Part shown: positions 26,688-36,300 of the stretch, one piece after another
How positions within the stretch are numbered: position 1 is the stretch's first letter
Layout of the letters: each line of letters begins with the position of its first letter
Origin: Flavobacteriaceae bacterium
Lineage (GTDB): Bacteria > Bacteroidota > Bacteroidia > Flavobacteriales > Flavobacteriaceae
Length of the DNA stretch: 64,000 bases
Direction of reading: 5' to 3'
Assembly (NCBI GenBank): GCA_021648755.1
Contig: JAKISG010000002.1
Location: forward strand, 109,351-173,350
Program-made: the position numbers and the translations under genes
Notes under the pieces: generated by a model
The model's database searches: none
What the model was told of the DNA's origin: nothing
What the model saw: only the letters and a program-made list of their open reading frames with translations

Positions 26688-27422
26688 TTAAAACTTTTTT
26701 TCTTTCAATTCAAAATCTTTACCTAAATATACTTTACGCACCATTTCATCGGCAGCAAGTTCTTTTGGGGTTCCTTCTTTTAAGATTCCTCCTTCAAACA
26801 TTAAATACGTTTTATCAGTAATTGCTAGTGTTGCTTGTACATCGTGGTCGGTTATTAAAATACCAATATTTCTATTTTTTAAATGTGCTACAATATATTG
26901 AATATCATTTACTGCAATAGGGTCAACTCCTGCAAATGGTTCATCTAATAAAATAAATTTAGGGTCAGATGCTAAGCAGCGTGCAATTTCTGTTCTTCTA
27001 CGCTCTCCTCCAGATAATAAATCGCCTCTATTTTTTCTAACATGACCTAAACTAAATTCTTTGATTAAAGATTCTAGTTTTTCTTTTTGTTGTTTTTTTG
27101 ATAAATCTGTAAATTGTAAAATTGCCATAATATTATCTTCTACAGATAATTTTCTGAAAATTGATGCTTCTTGTGCTAAATAGCCAATTCCTTTTTGAGC
27201 GCGTTTATACATTGAGTCATTGGTTATTTCTTCATTGTCTAAAAATATTTTACCTTCGTTTGGTTTTATCATACCAACAATCATATAAAAAGAGGTTGTT
27301 TTTCCCGCACCATTTGGACCTAATAAGCCAATGATTTCACCTTGATTTACTTCAACAGAGATGCCTTTTACCACTTCTCTGCTTCCGTAAATTTTTACTA
27401 TATTTTCTGCTTTTAATTTCAT
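26688..27422 (-). CDS. lptB: LPS export ABC transporter ATP-binding protein
   Basis: ATPase that powers lipopolysaccharide extraction from the inner membrane with LptF and LptG. The 244-residue protein has Walker A GPNGAGKTT (near 35-43), Q-loop, the ABC signature LSGGERRR (near 141), Walker B FILLDEPFAGVDP and the H-loop ITDHD. FAGVDPIAV after Walker B is characteristic of LptB. It follows tatC by 78 nt on the same strand. Confidence 0.94.
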   Translation of the reverse strand: MKLKAENIVKIYGSREVVKGISVEVNQGEIIGLLGPNGAGKTTSFYMIVGMIKPNEGKIFLDNEEITNDSMYKRAQKGIGYLAQEASIFRKLSVEDNIMAILQFTDLSKKQQKEKLESLIKEFSLGHVRKNRGDLLSGGERRRTEIARCLASDPKFILLDEPFAGVDPIAVNDIQYIVAHLKNRNIGILITDHDVQATLAITDKTYLMFEGGILKEGTPKELAADEMVRKVYLGKDFELKEKKF

Positions 27423-27500
27423 TTTTGTAGATTTTATGTTTTTGCAGAAATCTATTTTTCTTTTTAAATAAATCCTTAATAAAGGTTAAAAGTACTATAA

Positions 27501-28316
27501 TTAACGTTTTGCAAGTGTTACTTTTTGTTTTTTAACTATTCTTTTAGAAATAAGAATTCCAAATTCATATAAAAATAACATTGGTATTGCAACTACTATC
27601 TGGCTTAAGATATCTGCAGGAGTTAATACTGCTGCTAAAACTAAAATAATAACTAATGAATATTTTCTGTTTTTTTTTAAAAATTCTGGTGTTACTAAAC
27701 CTAATTTAGTTAAAAAGTAAATTACTACTGGTAATTCGAATAAAATTCCAGCAGATATTACTGCAGTTTTTACAATTGCAATATAAGAGGCCATTTTAAA
27801 ATTTCTTGCAACTACATTACTGACTGAATAATTACCAAAAAAATTAACAGTTAAGGGGGCTAAAATATAATAACCAAATAGTATGCCTAAAAAGAATAGA
27901 AATGAAGAAAAGAAGATAAAGCTTTTAGCATGCTTTTGTTCTTCTTTATGCAATGCTGGTTTTAAAAAACGCCACACTTCATAAGCTAGATATGGAAAAG
28001 CGAGAATAAAACCAAATGTAATTGACATCCAGATATGGGCAGAAAACTGTTCTGCCATTTTTAGACTTTGTATATTAAATGTAGTTTCTTCAATACACAT
28101 ACCCTCAGAACCAAACATTTTAGAAAGGTTACACAGTACTCTATAAGTAATAAAGTTAGCGTCTTGAAAAACAAAAATAATTTTATCAAAAATAAAACTT
28201 TTAAAGATAAAAGCTAAAATAGCAAATCCAAAGATTGCACTAGTCGTTCTTATTAGCAACCATCGTAACTCTTCTAAATGGTCTAAAAAAGACATTTCTT
28301 TTTTTTGTTTACTCAT
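27501..28316 (-). CDS. tatC: Sec-independent protein translocase TatC
   Basis: Core receptor of the twin-arginine translocase in the inner membrane. The 271-residue protein shows the N-terminal MSFLDHLEELRWLLIR signature, six hydrophobic segments, and the FLKPALHKEE and TPADILSQ motifs of the family. tatA/B is not in the window. A palindrome containing a -7 element lies 12 nt before the ATG. Confidence 0.94.
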   Translation of the reverse strand: MSKQKKEMSFLDHLEELRWLLIRTTSAIFGFAILAFIFKSFIFDKIIFVFQDANFITYRVLCNLSKMFGSEGMCIEETTFNIQSLKMAEQFSAHIWMSITFGFILAFPYLAYEVWRFLKPALHKEEQKHAKSFIFFSSFLFFLGILFGYYILAPLTVNFFGNYSVSNVVARNFKMASYIAIVKTAVISAGILFELPVVIYFLTKLGLVTPEFLKKNRKYSLVIILVLAAVLTPADILSQIVVAIPMLFLYEFGILISKRIVKKQKVTLAKR

Positions 28317-28328
28317 TTTTTTAATTTT

Positions 28329-28344
28329 TACTTTTGCAAAAGTA
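28329..28344 (-). promoter_or_regulatory. 16-bp palindrome containing TACTTTTG before tatC
   Basis: TACTTTTGCAAAAGTA is a perfect palindrome; on the minus strand its first half (28337-28344) is an exact TAnnTTTG element. The remaining arm reaches about 12 nt from the tatC ATG. Confidence 0.5.
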
Positions 28345-28411
28345 AGTTTTTTGGGTTTATTTTAGGTTGTTATTTTGCAGAGATGTAAAAGGTATTAGTT
28401 ATAATTTTATT

Positions 28412-29200
28412 TTATAAAGATTTTGTTCTTCCGCCATCAACAGGTAAATTAACACCATTGATATAACTTGCTGCTTTACTACTTAAAAAAGCAATAGCAT
28501 TGGCTATTTCTTCTGGTCTTGCAAAGCGCTTCATTGGTACTTGGTTTTGCATTAGTTTACTTATTTCTTCAATAGGTTTATTTAATTTATTTGCTTTGTT
28601 TTTAATAATTTCATTTAACCGTTCTGTTCCTGTTGCTCCTGGTAAAATATTATTTACAGTTATTCCAAATTGCCCTAATTCATTAGCCAAAGTTTTTGAC
28701 CAATTTGCAACTGCACCACGAATGGTATTTGAAACTCCCAAGCCGTCTAAAGGTTGTTTTACACTGGTTGAAATTATATTAATAATACGACCAAAATCAA
28801 CTTTTTTCATACTTGGAACTACGGCTTGTACCAATACGTGGTTTGCTTTTAAGTGTTGTGTAAAGGCGGTTTCAAACTGCGTTAAGTTTGCTGAAAAAAC
28901 AGGACCTCCTGTTGGTCCTCCTGTATTATTTATTAGAATATGAATGGTTTGTACTTTGCTTACATGTTCGGTAACTATTTTAAATAGGTGTACTGGGTTT
29001 TGAAAATCAGCTACTAAATAAGTATGTTTTTGATTACCATTATTTGGTAATTCAGTAATTACTTGTTGTAATTTCGTTGAATTTCTAGCAATTAAAGTGA
29101 TGTTTGCTCCTAATTGTGCTAATGCTATTGCTGTTGCCTTTCCGATACCTTGTGTACTACCGCAAACTAAAGCGTTTTTATTGTCTAAATTTAAGTTCAT
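28412..29200 (-). CDS. SDR family protein lacking the Tyr/Lys catalytic pair
   Basis: A 262-residue short-chain dehydrogenase/reductase fold protein. The cofactor motif GSTQGIG (14-20) and NNTGG (91-95) are present and Ser144 is retained, but the catalytic Tyr position is Ser157 and the Lys position is Arg161 (SNTIR in place of YxxxK). It therefore may not be a standard oxidoreductase. Such variants occur near catabolic genes in Bacteroidetes. The aldehyde dehydrogenase lies just upstream on the same strand, so the two likely share a pathway, possibly 3-hydroxyanthranilate breakdown. Confidence 0.8.
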   Translation of the reverse strand: MNLNLDNKNALVCGSTQGIGKATAIALAQLGANITLIARNSTKLQQVITELPNNGNQKHTYLVADFQNPVHLFKIVTEHVSKVQTIHILINNTGGPTGGPVFSANLTQFETAFTQHLKANHVLVQAVVPSMKKVDFGRIINIISTSVKQPLDGLGVSNTIRGAVANWSKTLANELGQFGITVNNILPGATGTERLNEIIKNKANKLNKPIEEISKLMQNQVPMKRFARPEEIANAIAFLSSKAASYINGVNLPVDGGRTKSL

Positions 29201-29210
29201 TCTTTATTTT

Positions 29211-29262
29211 TAATTTATCATTTATCATTTTTAATTTATCATTTTTAATTTATCATTTATCA
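29211..29262. repeat. AT-rich short tandem repeats between SDR and aldehyde dehydrogenase
   Basis: The whole gap and the aldehyde dehydrogenase stop codon are made of repeats of a TAATTTATCATTTT-type unit, three full and some partial copies. A similar stretch in opposite orientation is found around 26091-26120. Confidence 0.65.
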
Positions 29263-30702
29263 ATATTTTAAACAAATATTCTTAGGTTCTGTAAAAAATC
29301 GAAGTACTTCAAAACCTCCTTCTCTACCGACTCCAGAGTCTTTTACGCCACCAAATGGAGTTCTTAAGTCTCTTAACATCCAGGTATTTACCCAAATAAT
29401 TCCTGCTTCAATTTCTCGTGTAAATTTTAAAGTTCGTTTTAAATTGTTTGTCCAAAGGCTTGCTGATAAGCCATACCTTATATTGTTTGCCATTTTTAGC
29501 ACTTCATTTTCTTTTTCAAAAGGCATTATGGTTACTATTGGTCCAAAAATTTCTTCTTGATTTACTTTGCAATTATTATTTTGTATTTCTAATACAGTTG
29601 GTTGCATATAATACCCTTTTTCGTATCCTTTAACCATTATTTTTTCACCGCCGCAAAGTAGGTTTGCTCCTTCTTTTTTAGCAATTTTTACATAACTTAA
29701 TACTTTTTCTAGATGGCTTTTTGATACTAACGCACCTATTTTAGCATCTTTATTATTGGGGTGTGCAACTTTTAAATTTTTAACTGCTTTTATAAAGTCT
29801 GTTTTAAATTTTTCATAAATTGGTTTTTCGACAAAAATTCTTGATCCACAAAGGCAAATTTGTCCTTGATTAGAAAATGATGAAAGTAATGTTGTTTTTA
29901 ACATTTGTTTATAATCACAATCAGCAAAAATAATATTTGGGTTTTTTCCGCCTAATTCTAAAGATATTTTTTTAAACATTGGCGCTACCGTTTTAGCGAT
30001 TATAGCGCCTGTTTTTGTTCCTCCAGTAAACGAAATTACTTTTACATCTTTATGAGAAATTAGTGTATTACCTGTAGTTTTCCCTAAGCCATGTACGATA
30101 TTTAGCACACCTTTAGGCAAGCCTGCTTTGGTACAAATATCACCTAATAAATAGGCTGTCATTGGTGTAACTTCGCTTGGTTTTGCTACAACGCAATTAC
30201 CGGTTGCTATTGCTGGAGCAATTTTCCATGTAAGAAGGTATAATGGTAAGTTCCATGGTGAGATACAGGCTACAACTCCTATTGGGTGTCTTAAGGTGTA
30301 ATTTATAGCTTCTTCGCCTAGACTTTCATAAGATTCTGATCCAAACTGTGTAATTGCATGTGCAAAAAATCTAAAATTATCTGCTGCTCTTGGTATATCA
30401 ATTAATTTGGCTAAGCTTAATGGTTTTCCGTTGTCTTTAGATTCTGCTTTGGCAAATTTATCTAGGTTTTCTTCTAATAAATCGGCTATTTTAGCTAAGA
30501 TTTTACTTCTTTCATTACGGTCTGTTTTTGACCAAGTTTTAAATGCTTTTTTTGCGGAAGCAACTGCTAGGGCAACATCTCTTTTATCTGAGTTAGGTAT
30601 TTTACCATAGACCTCTCCATTTGAGGGGTTGTAGTTATCTATCCATTTATTAGATAAAGGTAATATGTTTGAGCCGTTTATGTAGTTTTTTATTTTAGAC
30701 AC
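29260..30702 (-). CDS. Aldehyde dehydrogenase (aminomuconate-semialdehyde type candidate)
   Basis: NAD-dependent aldehyde dehydrogenase of 480 residues with all catalytic features: SPWNLP (148-153), KPSEVTP (174-180), FTGGTKTG (225-232), Glu249 in LELGGKN and Cys283 in GQICLCGSR. The sequence style (GSESYESLGEEAINYTLRHPIGV) fits the 2-hydroxymuconic / 2-aminomuconic semialdehyde dehydrogenase group. With kynurenine monooxygenase and kynureninase elsewhere in the window, oxidation of 2-aminomuconate semialdehyde is a plausible role, but the substrate is inferred. SDR gene follows after a repeat-filled gap. Confidence 0.83.
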   Translation of the reverse strand: MSKIKNYINGSNILPLSNKWIDNYNPSNGEVYGKIPNSDKRDVALAVASAKKAFKTWSKTDRNERSKILAKIADLLEENLDKFAKAESKDNGKPLSLAKLIDIPRAADNFRFFAHAITQFGSESYESLGEEAINYTLRHPIGVVACISPWNLPLYLLTWKIAPAIATGNCVVAKPSEVTPMTAYLLGDICTKAGLPKGVLNIVHGLGKTTGNTLISHKDVKVISFTGGTKTGAIIAKTVAPMFKKISLELGGKNPNIIFADCDYKQMLKTTLLSSFSNQGQICLCGSRIFVEKPIYEKFKTDFIKAVKNLKVAHPNNKDAKIGALVSKSHLEKVLSYVKIAKKEGANLLCGGEKIMVKGYEKGYYMQPTVLEIQNNNCKVNQEEIFGPIVTIMPFEKENEVLKMANNIRYGLSASLWTNNLKRTLKFTREIEAGIIWVNTWMLRDLRTPFGGVKDSGVGREGGFEVLRFFTEPKNICLKY

Positions 30703-30742
30703 AGAATATAGGGGGTTTAGTTTTTTTATTTATAGTTTTAAT

Positions 30743-32548
30743 TTACTCTTTAATATTTGTCTTTATGTTATTTATTTCTTTTTGTAGTTTGATAATTTTC
30801 AAAGAGTCTCTTTTTGCTTCTAATTTTTTTATTTTTTCTTGTGCTGAAAATTTATTTGTTACAGTGTCTATTTTTACTGGCTGAAGTATTGAATCGGTTA
30901 TCGCTGTAGAATTAACTATACCTAAAGAGTCTTTTGTTGTCCATATATTTTCTAGGTTTTTATTTTCTAAATTTTCTGTAAATTTATAATCCTTAAAAAA
31001 GACATTATTAGGTTCGCTTGTTTTCCAAACGCTACCTAACTGTTTTAAAATGGTCATATCCCATTTTTCTGGTGTTTTTACGTCAACCCAAATTACGTCT
31101 CTATATTCCATATCAATTAAGGCTAAGTCGGGTGTTGCAGATCCGTCAAACTTTTTTGAATTTTCTCTTTTTGCTGCAATGGTTGATAATACAAACATTC
31201 TACGTTTACCTGCAATATCTTTGATATATGGTCTAAATTCTACGGGTTTATTAACAGACCAATCAAATTCTTTTTTAGATTCCATTACTTTTAGGGGCAT
31301 TGCTGAAACTCCTGCAAATCCTTCTTTATTTTTTGCATGATCGTAATACATTAGGTGTTTATTTCCGTCAGACGGAATAAAAACGGAATAAGATAAACTT
31401 GTTCGTTCTTTACCTATGGGCTCTAAACCAAACCAATGGTATAAACCGTTGTGTGCTTTTATATCAATGCCTTCAAAATTAAAATCGGTTACAAAAGGCT
31501 GTTGGTTTTGGTCGTCTTTTAAGTCTGGTATTTTTACTGAGGTTTTCATGTTCCATGGTAAAGGGTCGCTAAACCCTCCTAAAAACTTGAGTGATTCTGC
31601 TTGTAGTCGTGATACTTTTTCTGATAATGTGTTTTGACCTTTTAAATATGGGTAATTCTTCATTTTTTCAGCAGAAATATATTTTCCTTTTCCAAAAAGC
31701 AAACGTTCAATATAATCTTTTGTGGTATGTTTTCCGTTTTCTATAACCATTACACCGCCAAAGGTTGGGTATGGAAACAAAAATCCTTTCCATTTTATTA
31801 GGCTTACTATTTGCACCCAATTCCCTGCATCATTTTTCATATAAAAAACTTCTTCTGGTTCTAAATTTAAGTATTGCCAAGGGTTTAATCTCTGAACAAC
31901 AGCGTTATAAGTGTTTCTGCTAAAAGATAGTGATTCGCCTATGGAAAAGGTTACTTTTTTACGATTATCACCTGCAAATCTAGGAAATGCTGTTGTGCTT
32001 GGTACGCTAAATATTTCTTCGGTATTATCACTTATTCGTTGCCAAATATATTCTTTTGCTGGCTGAATTGCCATTGTCCATCTATTCTCACCATCTATTC
32101 TTACTAGTTGTGGTGGTGAGACTTCTTCGGTTTCGCCAATAGATTCATAAGCCATGGTTACAATATTGTTGTATGGTTGTATTCTTTCGTTTTTTGTGGT
32201 TGGCAGTTTAGTAATTTCGGTTAAGTCTAAATTTTTATAGATATTATATTTTTGCATGAATGTATACATACCTGTTTTTGCTCCAATAAAATATAAAATT
32301 CCGAAAAAGATCAATAATAAAATAAATATTAAGATTCGTTTTATATTACTATCTGATTTTCTTATTTTTTTAAATGCTAGTATTATAGTTAATATGCATA
32401 CTAAAATAATAAATATATATTTACGAATACCTAATAACACAGGTTGGTAATCGTCTCTTAAAATAAATAATACAAATATTGTAATTAATAAAAATAGGCT
32501 TAAAAATATTTTTTGTTTTAGCCCTTTGTTCCAAATTCTTTTTAGCAT
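30743..32548 (-). CDS. Large membrane protein of unknown function
   Basis: A 601-residue protein with three N-terminal membrane segments (about residues 10-28, 42-60 and 70-90) and a long soluble part, probably outside the cytoplasm given three crossings. The soluble part has aromatic-rich segments such as IKWKGFLFPYPTFGGVMV and GLYHWFGLEPIGKE; the last ~50 residues form a Lys-rich coiled coil. I recognise no family. I chose the ATG at 32548 over an upstream TTG at 32569. A TAAATTTG element lies about 43 nt upstream. It stands between the aldehyde dehydrogenase and rodA, with separate promoter. Confidence 0.65.
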   Translation of the reverse strand: MLKRIWNKGLKQKIFLSLFLLITIFVLFILRDDYQPVLLGIRKYIFIILVCILTIILAFKKIRKSDSNIKRILIFILLLIFFGILYFIGAKTGMYTFMQKYNIYKNLDLTEITKLPTTKNERIQPYNNIVTMAYESIGETEEVSPPQLVRIDGENRWTMAIQPAKEYIWQRISDNTEEIFSVPSTTAFPRFAGDNRKKVTFSIGESLSFSRNTYNAVVQRLNPWQYLNLEPEEVFYMKNDAGNWVQIVSLIKWKGFLFPYPTFGGVMVIENGKHTTKDYIERLLFGKGKYISAEKMKNYPYLKGQNTLSEKVSRLQAESLKFLGGFSDPLPWNMKTSVKIPDLKDDQNQQPFVTDFNFEGIDIKAHNGLYHWFGLEPIGKERTSLSYSVFIPSDGNKHLMYYDHAKNKEGFAGVSAMPLKVMESKKEFDWSVNKPVEFRPYIKDIAGKRRMFVLSTIAAKRENSKKFDGSATPDLALIDMEYRDVIWVDVKTPEKWDMTILKQLGSVWKTSEPNNVFFKDYKFTENLENKNLENIWTTKDSLGIVNSTAITDSILQPVKIDTVTNKFSAQEKIKKLEAKRDSLKIIKLQKEINNIKTNIKE

Positions 32549-32590
32549 TTTAGTAGTTTTATAATACAAGCCTACCTATTAGCAGGTGTA

Positions 32591-32598
32591 CAAATTTA
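32591..32598 (-). promoter_or_regulatory. -7 element (TAAATTTG) of membrane protein gene
   Basis: Exact TAnnTTTG match on the minus strand, 42 nt before the ATG at 32548. The rod-shape operon ends at 32650, so this marks a new transcription unit. Confidence 0.5.
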
Positions 32599-32649
32599 CA
32601 TGAATTTTTTAAATTTAAATAATTAAATTTAAGCATCTTGAAGTATATA

Positions 32650-33924
32650 CTACCACTCGTTACTTTTATTGGCATCTAATCTAATAAAAATAAATAATAA
32701 AGCGGTAAATGCCCAAAGTGAAGATCCTCCATAACTCATAAATGGTAATGGTATGCCAATTGTTGGTACAATACCAATAACCATACCTACATTTATGGTA
32801 AAATGTATTAAAAATATGGAGGCTATACTATAGCCATAAACTCTACTAAATTTAGATTTTTGTGCTTCGGCAATTTTAATAATTCGTAAAATAAAAAGCA
32901 TATATAAAATGATTACAAAACTGCCACCTATAAAACCCCATTCTTCTGCAACTGCACTAAAAATATAATCTGTATCTTGTTCGGGTACAAATTTACCGTG
33001 TGTTTGTGAGCCTTTTAGATAGCCTTGACCAAGAAAACCGCCAGAGCCAATTGCTATTTCAGATTGTAACGTATTGTATCCTTTGCCTTTAGTATCTTTA
33101 ATAATATTTAAGGATAAATCAATTCTATCTTTATGTCTTTGTGGCAATCCATTATTATAAATATAATGTGTACTAAGTGTAAAGATTGTAGCAATTAGAT
33201 ATATTACTAGATATTGCAACCAATATTTTCTCAAATTATATTTATTTTTATTATTGAGATAACTCAAAAATGCAATACATAATAGTGTAATGATAATCAG
33301 CATAATAACAAATCCAAATTTTATAATTAATAAAGACAGCACTATTGAAATAAAGCCTGTATAAATATAATATCTGGGTAAACCTTCTCTATAAAAAACA
33401 AAGAAAAATGCTAGAAATACTAAAGCAGATCCTTGGTCTGGTTGTAAAATGATTAATATTGCAGGAATTGTAATTAATAAAAATACTTTTAATTGGTTTC
33501 TAAGTATTTCCATATCAAATTGTTTTTCACCAATTAATTTTGCTACGCCTAAGGCTGTAGCAATTTTAACAAATTCTGATGGCTGAAAACTAAAATTACC
33601 AAAAGCATACCATGATGTTGCTCCATTTACTTTTTTTCCGAATAGAAATAGACCTACTAAAGATAGAATGCCTAGTAGGTAAATGATACTAGAGAACTGT
33701 ATATAAAATCTAGTATCTAAAAATAATATTAATATAATTAATACAATGGATAAAGCAATCCAAATTATTTGTTTGCCATATCGTGTTGAAAAGTCAAATA
33801 TTTCAAAATGTGTGTGTGATTTTGTAGTGGCATAAATATTTAACCAGCCAATAAATACTAGTAATAAATATAAAAAAATAATTTTCCAATCAAATTTTAA
33901 TATGTTGGTATTAAGGTTTCTCAA
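32650..33924 (-). CDS. rodA: Rod shape-determining protein RodA
   Basis: SEDS-family peptidoglycan glycosyltransferase that works with PBP2 in sidewall growth. The 424-residue protein has about ten membrane segments, the QPDQGSALVF segment and a GIPLPFMSYGGSS signature near the C-terminus. Its start overlaps the end of mrdA by 14 nt, indicating translational coupling. Last gene of the mre operon. Confidence 0.94.
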   Translation of the reverse strand: MRNLNTNILKFDWKIIFLYLLLVFIGWLNIYATTKSHTHFEIFDFSTRYGKQIIWIALSIVLIILILFLDTRFYIQFSSIIYLLGILSLVGLFLFGKKVNGATSWYAFGNFSFQPSEFVKIATALGVAKLIGEKQFDMEILRNQLKVFLLITIPAILIILQPDQGSALVFLAFFFVFYREGLPRYYIYTGFISIVLSLLIIKFGFVIMLIIITLLCIAFLSYLNNKNKYNLRKYWLQYLVIYLIATIFTLSTHYIYNNGLPQRHKDRIDLSLNIIKDTKGKGYNTLQSEIAIGSGGFLGQGYLKGSQTHGKFVPEQDTDYIFSAVAEEWGFIGGSFVIILYMLFILRIIKIAEAQKSKFSRVYGYSIASIFLIHFTINVGMVIGIVPTIGIPLPFMSYGGSSLWAFTALLFIFIRLDANKSNEW

Positions 33925-35785
33925 TCTGTTTTGTATTAATTATTTGTTTATCATATTCTTCTTGTAAACTTGCATTAAACATACGTTCTTCAATATTTTT
34001 TCTTTTAATTTCTCTATGCAGATATTTTTCAATCATTAGTGATGCAATTGGTGCGGCATAAGTTGAGCCAAAGCCAGCATTTTCAATAAATACAGCGATT
34101 GCAATTTTAGGGTTATCTTTTGGAGCAAATGCAATAAAAATAGAATGGTCTGCTAGTGCTACTTTTTCATTATTAATTCTGACAAAATTCTCTACAGTTC
34201 CTGTTTTTCCACAAATTTCTATTCCTTTAACTTTTGAACTTCGGGCAGTTCCTTTTTCAAAGACATCGAACATCCCTTCTATAACAGGTTCAAAGTGTTT
34301 TACATCTATACTTGTTTTTATTGGTGTTGTAAATTTAGAGTCTAGTTTAATATCTTTAATTTTTTTTACAATATGTGGTGTAAAATAGAAGCCTCTATTT
34401 GCAACTGCGGCAGTTACATTAGCTAACTGTATAGGTGTTGTTTCGACTTGACCTTGACCTATTGCGTTAGAGATTGTTGTAGATGCTCGCCATCTAAATG
34501 TTGAATAAAATTTATTATAATAGTCACCATCTGGTATTAATCCTTTATTACCAACAGGTAAATCTGTTCCTAAATAGTTACCTAAGCCAAAACTTTTCAC
34601 GTGGTCGCTCCAAACGTCCATTCCTTTATTTGGTGATTTGTATTTTTCTATAGTTTTTCTATAAACATTAGAGAAATAACTATTACATGAATTATATATT
34701 GCTATATTAAAATTGACTTTACCACTTATGCCGCAATGGCACTTCATAAAAGCACCTTGCCTTTTTCCATAACGGTAACCATGACGACAAATAAATTTAG
34801 AGTCTGTTGTAATGACATTTTCTTGTAAACCAACTAGTGCGTTAACAATTTTAAATGGCGACCCTGGAGCATATTGAGCTTTTAAGCCTCTGTCAAACAT
34901 TGGTTTGTTTATTTTATCGTTAATATATTTTGTGGAGAATTTAGATCGTTTTCTACCAACCATATTATTTGGGTCATAACTTGGCGCGGTTATTAAAGCA
35001 AGTATTTCACCTGTACTAGGTTCAATAGCAACAATACCTCCTCTTTTGTTGTTCATTAATTTTTCGCCATATTGCTGTAATATAATGTCTAAGGTAAGTG
35101 TTAGGTCTTTACCTATTTGTGCTAGTGTATCTTGAGATCCATTTTTATATGAGCCAATAATTCGGTTAAAATTATCTTTTTGATATCTTTTAACACCTTT
35201 AACACCTCTTAATACTTTTTCATATTGTTTTTCGATACCACTAAACCCAATTAACTCTCCTTGTTGATAATATTTTTCTTTCTTTAATAGTTGTTCACTT
35301 ACTTCACTAATATATCCTAATACATTTGCTGCGGTATTGATAGGGTAATTTCTAATGGCTCTTTTTTGAATATAAAAACCTTTAAAATTATGCATTTTTT
35401 CTTGCAAGATAGCGTAATCATTTTTTGACAATTGTTTTAAAAAAACCGATGGGGTTCTCATTGAATATCGTTTTGCTCTTTGTAGTCTTTTATCAAAATT
35501 TCTTTTTGTAATGTTAATCAATTTACAAAATTCTAAAGTGTCTATTTTTTTTAAATATCTCGGGGTTAGCATGACATCATATGAAATTTCATTAGCAACT
35601 AATAATATACCATTTCTATCGAATACATAGCCTCTATTTGGGTAACTATATTTTTTTTTTATAGAGTTCTCTATGGCTTGTTTTTTGTATTTATCAGAAA
35701 TGATTTGAAGGTAAAAAAGTCTTGTAATATAGATAAAACCTATAGAGATAACAAAAAAATAAATTAATAGACTTCTTCTTTTCAT
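33911..35785 (-). CDS. mrdA: Penicillin-binding protein 2
   Basis: Class B transpeptidase of the elongasome, 624 residues. One N-terminal membrane segment (about 6-24), the PBP dimer/pedestal domain, then the transpeptidase with the SxxK motif in PGSPFK, the SxN motif in YNSCNSYF and the KTGT motif in CGKTGTVEN. It partners with RodA, encoded immediately downstream with overlap, and lies 2 nt after mreD. Confidence 0.95.
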   Translation of the reverse strand: MKRRSLLIYFFVISIGFIYITRLFYLQIISDKYKKQAIENSIKKKYSYPNRGYVFDRNGILLVANEISYDVMLTPRYLKKIDTLEFCKLINITKRNFDKRLQRAKRYSMRTPSVFLKQLSKNDYAILQEKMHNFKGFYIQKRAIRNYPINTAANVLGYISEVSEQLLKKEKYYQQGELIGFSGIEKQYEKVLRGVKGVKRYQKDNFNRIIGSYKNGSQDTLAQIGKDLTLTLDIILQQYGEKLMNNKRGGIVAIEPSTGEILALITAPSYDPNNMVGRKRSKFSTKYINDKINKPMFDRGLKAQYAPGSPFKIVNALVGLQENVITTDSKFICRHGYRYGKRQGAFMKCHCGISGKVNFNIAIYNSCNSYFSNVYRKTIEKYKSPNKGMDVWSDHVKSFGLGNYLGTDLPVGNKGLIPDGDYYNKFYSTFRWRASTTISNAIGQGQVETTPIQLANVTAAVANRGFYFTPHIVKKIKDIKLDSKFTTPIKTSIDVKHFEPVIEGMFDVFEKGTARSSKVKGIEICGKTGTVENFVRINNEKVALADHSIFIAFAPKDNPKIAIAVFIENAGFGSTYAAPIASLMIEKYLHREIKRKNIEERMFNASLQEEYDKQIINTKQIEKP

Positions 35786-35787
35786 AG

Positions 35788-36300
35788 TTAGGCTCTTTTA
35801 TTTTTTACAAATAGTTGTACGCAAAAACTAATCAATACAGCAGATAGTATTGTGGTAATTATAACTTTGCCTAAAATATTTAAAACGCCTTGAGTTTTGT
35901 AAAATTCTAATGAAAAAATAATTAAATGATGTATAAAAGTCATAGAAAAAATATAAATAATTACTTGAATAAAGGGCAGGTTTTTAATGTTAAATAATAG
36001 GTAGTCAAATTCCGTTTTGTTTTGAATTAAATGCAATAAAGGTTGCCTTATATATGCAATTAATACTATTGCAGCAGCATTAATTCCTCCTGAATTTGAA
36101 AAAAAATCTATAGTTAAGCCTAAAAAAAAACAAAGAATTAGAAAAAGGCTTTTTTCTTTTTTTAATGGGTATAGAAAAACAAAAATAATATATAGCATTG
36201 GGTTTAGGTAACCCAAAAAATAAATGTTATTTAATAGTAAAACTTGTAGTAAGACTAAAAAAATAAAGCGAATGCTATTTATTAAAATTAAATTATTCAT
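35788..36300 (-). CDS. mreD: Rod shape-determining protein MreD
   Basis: A 170-residue integral membrane protein with five to six hydrophobic segments, the usual size for MreD. Identity rests mainly on position between mreC (8-nt overlap) and mrdA (2-nt gap) and on the small polytopic layout. It links the cytoplasmic MreB filament to the MreC/PBP2 complex. Confidence 0.88.
   Translation of the reverse strand: MNNLILINSIRFIFLVLLQVLLLNNIYFLGYLNPMLYIIFVFLYPLKKEKSLFLILCFFLGLTIDFFSNSGGINAAAIVLIAYIRQPLLHLIQNKTEFDYLLFNIKNLPFIQVIIYIFSMTFIHHLIIFSLEFYKTQGVLNILGKVIITTILSAVLISFCVQLFVKNKRA

Noticed and set aside
28500..28943. 147-codon open frame on the plus strand opposite the SDR gene
   Set aside because: Shadow of the SDR frame; no recognisable motif and no promoter.
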